Below, piece after piece: positions 19,311-27,417 of a DNA stretch of 64,000 nt (position 1 is its first letter; each line of letters opens with the position of its first letter). The position numbers and the translations under genes are program-made. The notes beneath the pieces are model-generated. The model was not told where the DNA came from. It was given only the letters and a program-made list of their open reading frames with translations, and did no database searches. The DNA is from SZUA-547 sp963669315 (GTDB taxonomy: Bacteria > Pseudomonadota > Alphaproteobacteria > Rhodobacterales > Rhodobacteraceae): contig OY770021.1 of the NCBI GenBank assembly GCA_963669315.1, forward strand, positions 2,914,001 to 2,978,000, given 5' to 3'.

Positions 19311-20656
19311 GTTTTGAAGAGCTGAAGGCGCGGGTAGCGTCAAAGGAGATCGACACCGTTGTGGCTTGTCTGATTGACATGCAGGGGCGGTTGATGGGCA
19401 AACGGTTTCATGCCGGACATTTCGTAGACGGCGCTTGGGAAGAGACGCATTGCTGCAACTACCTGCTGGCGACGGATCTGGAAATGGCCACGCCGGATGG
19501 CTACGCATCGACCAGCTGGCAATCCGGCTACGGCGACTACGTAATGAAGCCTGATCTGTCGACCCTGCGCCCCATGCCATGGCTTGAAGGCACGGCGATG
19601 GTTCTCTGCGATGTGTTGGATCACCATACCCACGAAGAAGTGCCGCATTCGCCGCGCGCGGTGCTTAGGAAGCAATTGCGACGGCTGAAGGCGATGGGCT
19701 TCGACGCAATGATGGCGACAGAGCTGGAGTTCTTCCTGTTCGAGAAGAGTTTTGACCAGATCCGTAAGGAAAAATGGCGCGATCTGGAGCCGATTTCCGG
19801 CTACAATGAGGATTACCACATCCTGCAGACAACCAAGGAAGAACATGTGATGCGCCCGTTGCGCAATCACCTGTGGAACGCCGGCATCCCGGTGGAAAAT
19901 TCCAAGGGAGAGGCCGAGGCCGGGCAAGAAGAACTGAACATCAAATACGCCGCGGCCATGGACACTGCCGACCACCACACGATCGCCAAACACGCGACCA
20001 AGGAGATCGCCTGGCAGCAGGGGCACGCGGTGACATTTCTGCCGAAATGGAGCCACGACCGGGTCGGCAGTTCCAGCCATGTGCACCAGTCTCTGTGGAT
20101 GGACGGCGATCCCGCATTCCATGACGCTGATGACAGTCTGGGCATGTCACTGCTGATGAAGCGATACATGGCGGGACTGCTGAAATTCGCGCCGGATTAC
20201 TGCTATTTCCTGGCACCCTATGTCAACAGTTACAAACGCTTCCAGAAAGGGTCATTCGCCCCGACACGGACAATCTGGTCGGTCGACAACCGCACCGCCG
20301 GTTTCCGTCTCTGTGGCGCCGGCACCAAGGCGGTGCGGGTAGAATGCCGGATCGGCGGATCAGACATGAATCCCTATCTGGCGATGGCTGCGCAGATCGC
20401 GGCCGGCATCAGCGGAATCGAGGGCGAACTTGAGCTCGACCCGCCGTTCAAAGGCGACGCCTATGAAGGCGACACCGGCATGATCCCGACGACTCTGCGC
20501 GATGCGATGAAGACGCTGAAGGCTTCGGGGATGCTGCGTGAAGCGATGGGCGAGGACGTGATCGACCATTACGTCCGCGCGGCGGAGTGGGAAATCGAGG
20601 AATTCGACCGCGTCGTAACCGATTACGAAATTGCGCGCGGATTCGAGCGCGCATGA
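19295..20656 (+). CDS. Glutamine-synthetase-like gamma-glutamyl-amine ligase
   Basis: A 453-residue member of the GlnT/PuuA/GmaS branch of the glutamine synthetase family. These enzymes join glutamate to an amine other than ammonia (putrescine, methylamine, ethanolamine). Motifs: IDMQGRLMGKRFHAGHFVD (the N-terminal 'D.QG...GKR' of this branch), ATELEFFLFE (metal ligands), GSSSHVHQSLW and the Arg-rich ADP/Glu site TRTIWSVDNRTAGFRLCGAG to VECRIGGSDMNPYLAMAA. The start is GTG 19295, with GAAGGAGAA 8 nt upstream, inside the end of the preceding gene. The amine substrate cannot be read from the sequence. Confidence 0.88.
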   Translation: MAASLSFEELKARVASKEIDTVVACLIDMQGRLMGKRFHAGHFVDGAWEETHCCNYLLATDLEMATPDGYASTSWQSGYGDYVMKPDLSTLRPMPWLEGTAMVLCDVLDHHTHEEVPHSPRAVLRKQLRRLKAMGFDAMMATELEFFLFEKSFDQIRKEKWRDLEPISGYNEDYHILQTTKEEHVMRPLRNHLWNAGIPVENSKGEAEAGQEELNIKYAAAMDTADHHTIAKHATKEIAWQQGHAVTFLPKWSHDRVGSSSHVHQSLWMDGDPAFHDADDSLGMSLLMKRYMAGLLKFAPDYCYFLAPYVNSYKRFQKGSFAPTRTIWSVDNRTAGFRLCGAGTKAVRVECRIGGSDMNPYLAMAAQIAAGISGIEGELELDPPFKGDAYEGDTGMIPTTLRDAMKTLKASGMLREAMGEDVIDHYVRAAEWEIEEFDRVVTDYEIARGFERA

Positions 20657-20667
20657 ACGAGGACTAA

Positions 20668-22050
20668 ATGACCCAGGTTTTGCAATGCATCTCACCGGTC
20701 GACGGGGCAGTCTACGCCACCCGCGATGCGCTGTCAGAAGAGGCCGCGACCGAGGCCGCAAATCGCGCCCGCGCGGCGCAGGCGGCGTGGGCGGCGCGGC
20801 CGCTCACCGATCGAATAAATCTGGTGATGGCCGGTGTCGCGGCCCTGGGCCGCATGAGCGATCAGGTCGTGCCGGAATTGGCGTGGATGATGGGCCGTCC
20901 GGTGCGCCATGGCGGCGAATTCAGCGGCGTCGATGAGCGCGCCAGCCATATGGCTGCGATAGCAGCTGAGGCCCTGGCCGATATCGAGGTCGGCGAGGAC
21001 GCTACGTTCAGCCGCTACATCAGGCGCATCCCGCATGGCGTGGTGCTGGTCATAGCGCCATGGAACTACCCCTACATGACCGCGATCAACACGGTGGCGC
21101 CGGCGCTGATCGCTGGAAATGCGGTATTGCTGAAACCCGCCACCCAGACATTGCTTGCCGGAGAGCGCATGGCGCAGGCGTTTCATTCGGCCGGCGTTCC
21201 GAAGGATGTGTTCCAGAACCTGTTTCTCGGCCACGCCACAACCTCGGAATTGATTTCCGGGCGCGCCGTCGACTTCGTCAACTTCACCGGCTCGGTCGGT
21301 GGCGGCCAGGCAATGGAACGCGCGGCCGCGGGCGCCTTCGTCGGCCTCGGGCTGGAACTGGGCGGCAAGGATCCAGCCTATGTTATGGAAGATGCTGATC
21401 TCGACGCCGCTGTCGAGACGCTCATTGACGGCGCGATGTTCAACTCGGGTCAATGCTGCTGCGGCATTGAGCGGATTTATGTGCACGAGAGCCTCTACGA
21501 CGGTTTCGTCGCCAAGGCGGTGGAAATCGTAAAAGGCTACAGGCTGGGCGATCCGCTGGGCCCGGAAACCACGCTCGGACCGATGGCCAGCGTGCGTTTT
21601 GCGACAGACGTTCGTGAACAGGTTTCCGAGGCGGTCGCGGCCGGTGCGGTGGCGCATATTGCGCGGTTCGAAAAAGATGACGGCGGCGCCTATCTGACGC
21701 CACAGATTCTGACCAATGTCAGCCATGATATGCGGGTGATGCGCGAGGAAAGCTTCGGTCCGGTCGTCGGCGTTATGAAGGTCTCGGGTGACAATGAAGC
21801 TATCGCGCTGATGAACGACAGCGATTTCGGGCTGACCGCCAGCCTTTGGACAGGTGATATCGAGCGCGCGAAGCGGGTCGGCGACCGGCTGGAGACAGGC
21901 ACCGTGTTTCTGAACCGCGCCGATTACCTAGATCCGGGCCTGTGTTGGACCGGTTGCAAGAATACCGGGCGCGGCGGTGGCCTGTCGGTGATCGGCTATC
22001 ACAATCTCACGCGACCTAAATCGTACCATCTGAAGAAGGTGACGACATGA
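20668..22050 (+). CDS. NAD(P)-dependent aldehyde dehydrogenase
   Basis: A 460-residue class-III-like aldehyde dehydrogenase. It shows IAPWNYPYMTAINTVAPALI (cofactor site), LKPATQTLL, the general base Glu230 in LGLELGGKDPAYVMEDADLD and the catalytic Cys263 in MFNSGQCCCGIERIYV, spaced 33 residues apart as expected. It sits 11 bp after the ligase and overlaps the alcohol dehydrogenase start by 4 bp. In context it would oxidise the aldehyde (possibly still gamma-glutamylated) to the acid, like PuuC in putrescine breakdown. Confidence 0.9.
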   Translation: MTQVLQCISPVDGAVYATRDALSEEAATEAANRARAAQAAWAARPLTDRINLVMAGVAALGRMSDQVVPELAWMMGRPVRHGGEFSGVDERASHMAAIAAEALADIEVGEDATFSRYIRRIPHGVVLVIAPWNYPYMTAINTVAPALIAGNAVLLKPATQTLLAGERMAQAFHSAGVPKDVFQNLFLGHATTSELISGRAVDFVNFTGSVGGGQAMERAAAGAFVGLGLELGGKDPAYVMEDADLDAAVETLIDGAMFNSGQCCCGIERIYVHESLYDGFVAKAVEIVKGYRLGDPLGPETTLGPMASVRFATDVREQVSEAVAAGAVAHIARFEKDDGGAYLTPQILTNVSHDMRVMREESFGPVVGVMKVSGDNEAIALMNDSDFGLTASLWTGDIERAKRVGDRLETGTVFLNRADYLDPGLCWTGCKNTGRGGGLSVIGYHNLTRPKSYHLKKVTT

Positions 22051-23192
22051 ACTCCGTTGGAAATTGGTCCTATCCCACGGCGATCAAATTCGGCGCCGGG
22101 CGCATTTCCGAGTTGCCACAGGCTTGTGGGCAGGCCGGAATCGACAGGCCGCTTCTGGTCACCGACAAAGGGCTGTCGGGGCTGCCGGTCACCGCCGCCA
22201 CGCTGGACATCATGGAGGCCGCCGGTCTGGGGCGTGGTCTGTTTTGCGATGTCGATCCAAACCCGAATGAAAAGAACCTGGCGGCCGGCGTCGCCGCCTA
22301 CAAGGCCGGCGGGCATGATGGGGTGATCGCCTTTGGCGGCGGCTCGGGACTCGATCTGGGCAAGATGGTCGCGTTCATGTCCGGGCAGACGCGTCCGGTT
22401 TGGGATTTCGAGGATATCGGCGACTGGTGGACACGGGCCGACATCGAGACCATTGCGCCCATTGTCGCGGTTCCGACCACCGCCGGAACCGGATCGGAGG
22501 TTGGCCGCGCCAGCGTCATCACCAATTCTGAAACCCATGTAAAGAAGATCATCTTCCACCCAAAAGTGCTGCCCAGCATCGTTATCGCCGATCCGGAGCT
22601 GACCGTCGGAATGCCGCAGTTTATCACTGCCGGCACTGGGCTTGACGCCTTCGCCCACTGCGTCGAGGCGTATTCCAGCCCCTATTACCACCCGATGTGC
22701 GCCGGTATCGCGTTGGAAGGCTTGCGATTGGTCAAGGACTACCTGCCGCGCGCCTATGCCGACGGCTCCGATATCGAGGCGCGGGCGCAGATGATGAGCG
22801 CGGCGATGATGGGTGCGACGGCCTTCCAGAAGGGTCTTGGCGCGATCCACGCGCTGAGCCACCCAATCGGTGCGGTCTACGGCACCCATCACGGCACCAC
22901 CAACGCGGTCTGTATGCCAGCGGTTCTGGCGCTCAACGCCCCGGTCATCGCCGAGCGTTTCGACAAGGCGGCCGCATATCTGGACATCGCGGGCGGCCTC
23001 AACGGCTTCCGCGACTTCGTTCAGCGCTTCAACGATAGCTTTGGTATTCCGCAAAAGTTGCGAGAAATGGGCGTCGGCGCTGACCGGGTGGATGACCTTG
23101 TAGCCATGGCGCTAGATGACCCCAGCTGCGGCGGCAATCCAGTGGAGTTGACGCCGGAAAACACCCGTGCGCTGTTCGAGGCGTGTATCTGA
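22047..23192 (+). CDS. Iron-containing alcohol dehydrogenase
   Basis: A 381-residue type-III (Fe-dependent) alcohol dehydrogenase. Signatures are GGGSGLDLGKMVA, PTTAGTGSEVGRASVI, FAHCVEAYSSPYYHPM and HALSHPIGAVYGTHHGTTNA with the metal-binding histidines. It overlaps the aldehyde dehydrogenase by 4 bp and is the last gene of the operon. The pairing of an alcohol and an aldehyde dehydrogenase implies that the substrate carries a primary alcohol, as in ethanolamine or choline derivatives. A G/C-rich dyad follows the stop, but no T-tract. Confidence 0.9.
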   Translation: MNSVGNWSYPTAIKFGAGRISELPQACGQAGIDRPLLVTDKGLSGLPVTAATLDIMEAAGLGRGLFCDVDPNPNEKNLAAGVAAYKAGGHDGVIAFGGGSGLDLGKMVAFMSGQTRPVWDFEDIGDWWTRADIETIAPIVAVPTTAGTGSEVGRASVITNSETHVKKIIFHPKVLPSIVIADPELTVGMPQFITAGTGLDAFAHCVEAYSSPYYHPMCAGIALEGLRLVKDYLPRAYADGSDIEARAQMMSAAMMGATAFQKGLGAIHALSHPIGAVYGTHHGTTNAVCMPAVLALNAPVIAERFDKAAAYLDIAGGLNGFRDFVQRFNDSFGIPQKLREMGVGADRVDDLVAMALDDPSCGGNPVELTPENTRALFEACI

Positions 23193-23255
23193 GCCGCGGC
23201 CAGCCGCGGGATGCCGCGCCCCGGCGGCGAATGTCACCAGGGGCGGGTCGGCTTT

Positions 23256-23468
23256 CTATCCAGCCAACACAAGCTGGGTTACGGAATTGACCCTTTCATC
23301 GGGGAAACCGGGAACCGCGCGGACGTTGGCGTCGGTTACCAGAGCACCCATTCGGTGAAAGGCGCAGTAGCGGTAATTCGCGCGTGCCGAAAATTTGCTG
23401 GAATCAGCCAAAATGGCGTTCTCTTCGCTGTTCTCCAGCATGCCGCTGGGCGTTCGGCGGCGTGGTCC
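23256..23468 (-). pseudogene. DeoR-family regulator, C-terminal fragment
   Basis: The minus strand reads NAILADSSKFSARANYRYCA, then HRMGALVTDANV, ending at a TGA near 23256. This is the last part of a DeoR effector domain (compare VADSGKFEKRAPVSL in the gene at 8965). No N-terminal part is found upstream; the frame breaks near 23468. The rest of 23193-23601 shows nothing recognisable. It is the first of several gene remnants between 23.2 and 24.8 kb. Confidence 0.7.
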
Positions 23469-23601
23469 AGGATCTAGCGTAAAGAGACAAGCGGCATCAG
23501 AGTGACCTTTCTAAGTAGTTCGGGATCTGCGGCGCATCTTCCGCCCGGGCGTTCGGCACGTGTTTGAGGAGTTTCGCAAGCAAATTGCGTTTTCTTCGGC
23601 G

Positions 23602-24426
23602 TCAATCCGCAACATGAACGATCGCGTCATCCAGCACGGCGCAAACCGGCGCGCTGGACGGATCATTCAGCCGGAGAGCGCTGTCCAATGCAGCGCGATT
23701 TTTCGGACCGACCACCAGAATGTGCCGCTCCGCAGCGGTTAGAGTGGGAACCGACAGTGCAATGCGGGGTTCCATTGTTCGGGGAGTTCGAATTGGGACG
23801 ACTGGATCCGCCTCCATCGAAAGCGCATCCTCTAGACCTCTAGCATTCGGAACGAGCGAGCCTACGCCCATATGCGCATTGAAATCGAGCAAGGCGATAT
23901 CCAAAGGTAATGTGGTCCGGCGCAAGGTCGCCTCCGCCTCCCGTATCCCGACTTTTTGAGACCTTGCCTCGCAATAGAGAGGGGAATATTCGGCAGCGCA
24001 CGCCGCGCCCGTAAGAAGCGGATCCGCAAGCATACGCTCTTGCGACCTGAGAACTTGCGTCCTGACCCAACCTTCATCCGTCAGTGTGACCACCACCTTT
24101 TGCCAATCCAGCGCTGTTTGGCCCAGCTGCAAGAACATCGGCTCCAGCGCCGCGACGCCCGGCACTGCGATACGCGCCACGTCTTGGGTCTCGATCAACT
24201 CTGCGATGCGGCGCGCTATTTTTTCGGCGAGGCGGATCATCAGGGCGTCGCGCGATGGGTACTCGACAAGCGTCGCATTTCCGAATCCAGGACGCGACTT
24301 GGCGACGGATGGCGGGACGAAGGGTCTCGGCGCCCGATGGAGAGTCGCACAGCCGGTCGCGTCGGAATTCGCCTGATCATATGTGGCCGTCCAGCGCGCC
24401 GTCGCTATTCCATTTTCAATTCGCAT
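23602..24426 (-). pseudogene. Degenerate 6-phosphogluconolactonase
   Basis: The frame is open for 274 codons. From about residue 50 it matches 6-phosphogluconolactonase: LVEYPSRDALMIRLAEKIAR, VVVTLTDEGWV, LPLDIALLDFNAHMGVGSLV and PRTMEPRIALSVPTLTAAER. The family's catalytic GxGxDGHTASLFP motif has become DFNAHMGVGSLVP, losing the conserved Asp-Gly-His order, and the sugar-phosphate loop AVPGGxTP reads AVPGVAAL. The first ~48 residues have no family match and begin inside a LacI remnant. It may be a decayed paralogue or a diverged protein of unknown function; loss of the original activity is likely. Confidence 0.72.
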
Positions 24427-24443
24427 TTCTCTCTCCGGCTCGC
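24413..24443. repeat. 31-bp imperfect repeat, copy 1 (other copy 25649-25679)
   Basis: TTTTCAAT-C/T-CGCA-N-TTCTCTCTCCGGCTCGC occurs here and at 25649-25679 with three mismatches by eye, in the same orientation. On the minus strand both copies could encode EPERE(M/L)RIENG. One copy lies at the end of the LacI remnant, the other between glpD and the DeoR gene, so it probably marks duplicated coding debris, not a regulatory site. Confidence 0.6.
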
Positions 24444-24478
24444 AAATCGACGTCTTTGATTGTGGTCGAGTGACGCAA
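24416..24478 (-). pseudogene. LacI-family regulator, N-terminal stub
   Basis: From a TTG at 24476-24478 the minus strand reads LRHSTTIKDVDLRAGERNAN, then TGA. The intact LacI gene at 34717 starts MRQPATIKDVALRAG from a TTG in the same relation to an identical operator core. This copy is cut off after the first DNA-binding helix. It lies inside the ~248-bp duplication described at 24449-24696. Confidence 0.75.
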
Positions 24479-24696
24479 GATTCACCAATATGGAAACGTT
24501 TCCATATTTGTTAACAGGCAAGGCCCTATATTGCAAGAAATCTTGCCAATAAAGGAATTAACCAAGGCAAATCAGCGCCTTGGATCAGACTATCCGGCAA
24601 GCCTTACTACCGATTGGCGACAATTCGCGGTGATTCGATAAATAAAGTTGAGTCTCTGCGACGAAGGCGCCCTCGGGAACGTCGAGCGATATGTCC
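24449..24696. repeat. ~248-bp duplication, copy A (copy B at 34688-34936)
   Basis: Both copies run from GACGTCTTTGATTGTGG (LacI codons on the minus strand) through a TGGAAACGTTTCCA operator, TATTGCAAGAAAT, ATTAACCAAGGCAAATCAGCG and CTATCCGGCAAGCCTTAC, a CAATTCGCGGTGATTCGAT-type block, to CGTCGAGCGATATGTCC, with scattered mismatches. The right part encodes an ABC-ATPase N-terminal fragment. Copy B ends exactly where the IS6 element at 34937 begins, so the duplication is older than that insertion. Confidence 0.8.
24487..24508. promoter_or_regulatory. Orphan LacI-type operator, perfect 22-bp palindrome
   Basis: A perfect 22-bp inverted repeat centred on CG, with core TGGAAACGTTTCCA at 24491-24504 and AATA/TATT arms. 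This is the classic LacI/GalR-family operator form. It lies 13 bp upstream of the LacI stub; the same core sits 15 bp upstream of the intact LacI gene at 34732-34745. No intact gene now lies directly downstream, so the site may act only as a decoy or as a relic. Confidence 0.75.
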
Positions 24697-24764
24697 TCGA
24701 CCCCCAGCTAGCCGTTCCAGCGCTTGGCGATGTCCTTTAGGACGACAAAGTGGTTCTGGCTCAT
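24656..24764 (-). pseudogene. ABC transporter ATPase, N-terminal fragment
   Basis: Starting at ATG 24764, overlapping the stop of the DeoR gene (ATGA), the minus strand reads MSQNHFVVLKDIAKRWNG, a TAG stop, then LGVEDISLDVPEGAFVA, the beginning of a sugar/polyamine-type ABC ATPase just before the Walker A region. The homology ends there. A second copy of the last part (DISLDAPDSSFVA) lies at 34891-34936. The gene was once coupled to the DeoR gene, suggesting a lost second importer. Confidence 0.75.
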
Positions 24765-25540
24765 TTCAGAGCGCCTCCGGCTAGGAGCAGACGATCATCG
24801 AGCCCATCCAAAAGAGGGGCGAAATCGCCGTCCGGTTTGATGTCCAAAACGACCAGATCCACATCTGAGATCTTGCCTCCCACGGCCGGCGCAGGTCGGC
24901 CAAACTTGGTCCGGTCCATGACCAAAATCGCCTGCCGGGAATTCTCGCAAATTGTTTCCCGAACCCGCACTTCGGAGCGATGAAAGTCCAGCAGGCCGCC
25001 ATCTTCGGCCACGCCGCCAACGCCGAAAATACCGAACTCTGTGCGATAGTTGGCGAAATAGTCGACGACCTGTTCGCCCATAATGTCCTTGTCGGGCAGC
25101 CTCATCTCACCGCCTGGTAAGATGATCCGGTTGGTTCCCTCGCGCGCCAGCAGCATCGCCGCGTTCAGGTTGTTGGTGACAATGGTCAGGTTCTTCTTCC
25201 CCCGCAGCTCCTCAGCGACCATCATCGGCGTCGTGCCGGCCGAGATCGCTACGGTTGCGCCTTCCGGGATTTGCGCCGCAACGGCCATCCCAATAGCGCG
25301 CTTGGCGCTGGGATTGGTCGTGGCGCGCTGATCGTAGGGCATGTTGCGCTGCGACTCGAACAGCTCCGCCCCGCCATGAGTGCGGCGAAGAATGTTGATG
25401 TCGCAAAGATGGTTGATGTCACGCCGCACTGTCTGGGCCGAGACATCCAGAGCTTCGGCCAGATCATCGACGGCCACAGATTTCTGCTGCAGCGTCAGCT
25501 CGATGATTTTCTGCCTTCGGTCGCGCTTCTTTGCAGACAT
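24761..25540 (-). CDS. DeoR-family regulator, GlpR-like
   Basis: A 259-residue repressor with an N-terminal DeoR helix-turn-helix (DDLAEALDVSAQTVRRDINH) and a C-terminal effector domain (ATVAISAGTTPMMVAEELRG, LTIVTNNLNAAMLLA, IILPGGEMRLPDKDIMGEQV, ILVMDRTKFGRPAPA). Sequence and its position downstream of glpD, on the same strand after a 245-bp gap, suggest control of glycerol 3-phosphate use, with G3P as possible inducer, as in GlpR. Its stop overlaps the start of a broken ABC ATPase. Not proven: it could instead have served the lost transporter. Confidence 0.86.
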   Translation of the reverse strand: MSAKKRDRRQKIIELTLQQKSVAVDDLAEALDVSAQTVRRDINHLCDINILRRTHGGAELFESQRNMPYDQRATTNPSAKRAIGMAVAAQIPEGATVAISAGTTPMMVAEELRGKKNLTIVTNNLNAAMLLAREGTNRIILPGGEMRLPDKDIMGEQVVDYFANYRTEFGIFGVGGVAEDGGLLDFHRSEVRVRETICENSRQAILVMDRTKFGRPAPAVGGKISDVDLVVLDIKPDGDFAPLLDGLDDRLLLAGGALK

Positions 25541-25648
25541 TATTTTGATCGTTTCGCCATTTTGGTGATCATAGCCCGCTTGCTCAGAAATGCACGTTGA
25601 CCGATTCCTAACCTTAGGGTCGGTCCAATTCAGTTGGGGAGAGTCCCG

Positions 25649-25679
25649 TTTTCAATCCGCAATTCTCTCTCCGGCTCGC
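25649..25679. repeat. 31-bp imperfect repeat, copy 2
   Basis: Second copy of the TTTTCAAT...CTCTCTCCGGCTCGC repeat found at 24413-24443. It lies in the 245-bp gap between glpD and the DeoR gene. Apart from this, that gap shows no clear terminator or coding frame. Confidence 0.6.
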
Positions 25680-25785
25680 GCCTCGCCGCGCGTTCAGCAT
25701 CGGGCCAAGCGAAGCCGTTGCCCTGTCATGCGCCTCGACGATCCAAACTATCTGACAACGAAAACGGCTTGCTTTTCTGCGGACG

Positions 25786-27417
25786 CTACGAATCCGGTCT
25801 GCCTGCCTCAAGGCGAACCTCTCTGACACCGCCGGTTGTTTCTCGTTCACTTTTCATCCACGCCTCGAGCGCGCTAATCTCCTCGGCGCTCATCCGCAGG
25901 CCCAGTTTGGTGCGGCGCCAGACCACATCTTCGGCGGTACGCGCGAATTCATGGGTCATCAGCCAGCGCAGTTCGGCTTCGCTAAGGGTCGCACCGAAGT
26001 CGCGCCCGAGCTCATCCGGCGTCTGGGCGCGCCCCAGGATCTCCCACGCGTCCCGCCCATAGCAGCGCACGAGTCGCCGGACCCATCGATCGTTGAGGAA
26101 AGGGTATTGCGCGTAAAGCTCATCGCGTAGCGTTCCGATGTCCTCGACAGGGAAATCTCCGCCCGGCAACGCAGCTCCGGCGGTCCACGGACCAGGGAGG
26201 GCGTCAAAGAACGGCGCGACCTGCGCCATAGCCGCCTCGGCCAGCTTGCGATAGGTGGTGATCTTGCCGCCGAATACGTTGAGCACAGGCGCGCCGCCTT
26301 CGGCCTCAAGCTTCAGGACATATTCCCGTGTCGCCGCCGAGGCGGAACCTGCTCCGTCGTCAAACAGCGGCCGCACGCCGGAATAGGTCCAGACGATGTC
26401 ATCCCGCGTCACGCGGCGCTCGAAATACTCCGAGGCGAATGCGCAGAGGTAGTCTTGTTCTTCCTCGGTGCAGACGGGCGGCGTATTGGGGTCTTGATGG
26501 TCGCAATCGGTGGTCCCGATCACGGTGAAGTCGTCCTCATACGGGATCGCGAAGATGATCCGGCCATCGGCTCCTTGAAAGAAATAAGCCTTGTCATGGT
26601 CGAAGAGTCTTCGCGTCACGATGTGGCTGCCACGCACCAGGCGGATATGCTCCCGGCTCTCGGTGTTGACTACACCGCGGATGACATCGCTCACCCAGGG
26701 GCCTGCCGCATTGATCAGTGCGCGCGCTTGCACCTGACGGGTTTCGCCGGTGGAGTTTTCCATCAGCGTGACCCGCCACAGCCCATCCACCCGCTCGGCG
26801 TGGGTCGCTTTGGTGCGGGTCAGCACTTGCGCGCCTCGCTCGCGGGCGTCGCGGGCGTTCAGCGCCACAAGCCGCGCGTCATCGACCCAGCAGTCGGAAT
26901 ACTCATAGGCCTTCTGGAAGCGGTCGTTCAGCGCCGCGCCAGCGGGATCGGTTTGCAGATCAAGGCGTGCCGTGCCCGGCAGGATCTTGCGCCCGCCAAG
27001 GTGGTCATAGAGGAACAGTCCCAGCCGGATCAGCCAGGCGGGGCGGCGCCCCTTCAGCCACGGCATGAAGGTTCCCAAGAGGCGCGAGGTCGGCGTGCCC
27101 CCCGCGAATCTCTGGCCGGGATGATAGGGCAGAACGAAGCGCATCGGCCGGCTGATATGCGGCATGGCGGTCAGCAGAACCTCGCGCTCGCGCAGCGACT
27201 CGCGCACCAGCCTGAACTCGAAATATTCCAGATACCGCAGCCCGCCGTGAAACAGCTTGGTCGAGGCTGACGAGGTCGCGCCGCCCAGATCGCCCATCTC
27301 GGCCAACATCACCGAAAGCCCACGCCCCGCCGCGTCGCGCGCAATGCCGCAGCCGTTTACCCCGCCGCCAATGACGAACAGATCGATTGTCTCATTTGTG
27401 TGTTTCTGCATTGTCAT
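25786..27417 (-). CDS. glpD: Aerobic glycerol-3-phosphate dehydrogenase
   Basis: Oxidises sn-glycerol 3-phosphate to dihydroxyacetone phosphate at the membrane with FAD, passing electrons to quinone. The protein is 543 residues. It begins IDLFVIGGGVNGCGIARDAA (FAD-binding), with LGGATSSASTKLFHGGLRYL, GPWVSDVIRG, RGSHIVTRRLF, GTTDCDHQDPNTPP and YSGVRPLFDD, all typical of GlpD. The start overlaps the Na/Pi carrier stop (ATGA). Within the cluster it would consume the G3P released by the GpdQ-like phosphodiesterase. Confidence 0.94.
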   Translation of the reverse strand: MTMQKHTNETIDLFVIGGGVNGCGIARDAAGRGLSVMLAEMGDLGGATSSASTKLFHGGLRYLEYFEFRLVRESLREREVLLTAMPHISRPMRFVLPYHPGQRFAGGTPTSRLLGTFMPWLKGRRPAWLIRLGLFLYDHLGGRKILPGTARLDLQTDPAGAALNDRFQKAYEYSDCWVDDARLVALNARDARERGAQVLTRTKATHAERVDGLWRVTLMENSTGETRQVQARALINAAGPWVSDVIRGVVNTESREHIRLVRGSHIVTRRLFDHDKAYFFQGADGRIIFAIPYEDDFTVIGTTDCDHQDPNTPPVCTEEEQDYLCAFASEYFERRVTRDDIVWTYSGVRPLFDDGAGSASAATREYVLKLEAEGGAPVLNVFGGKITTYRKLAEAAMAQVAPFFDALPGPWTAGAALPGGDFPVEDIGTLRDELYAQYPFLNDRWVRRLVRCYGRDAWEILGRAQTPDELGRDFGATLSEAELRWLMTHEFARTAEDVVWRRTKLGLRMSAEEISALEAWMKSERETTGGVREVRLEAGRPDS

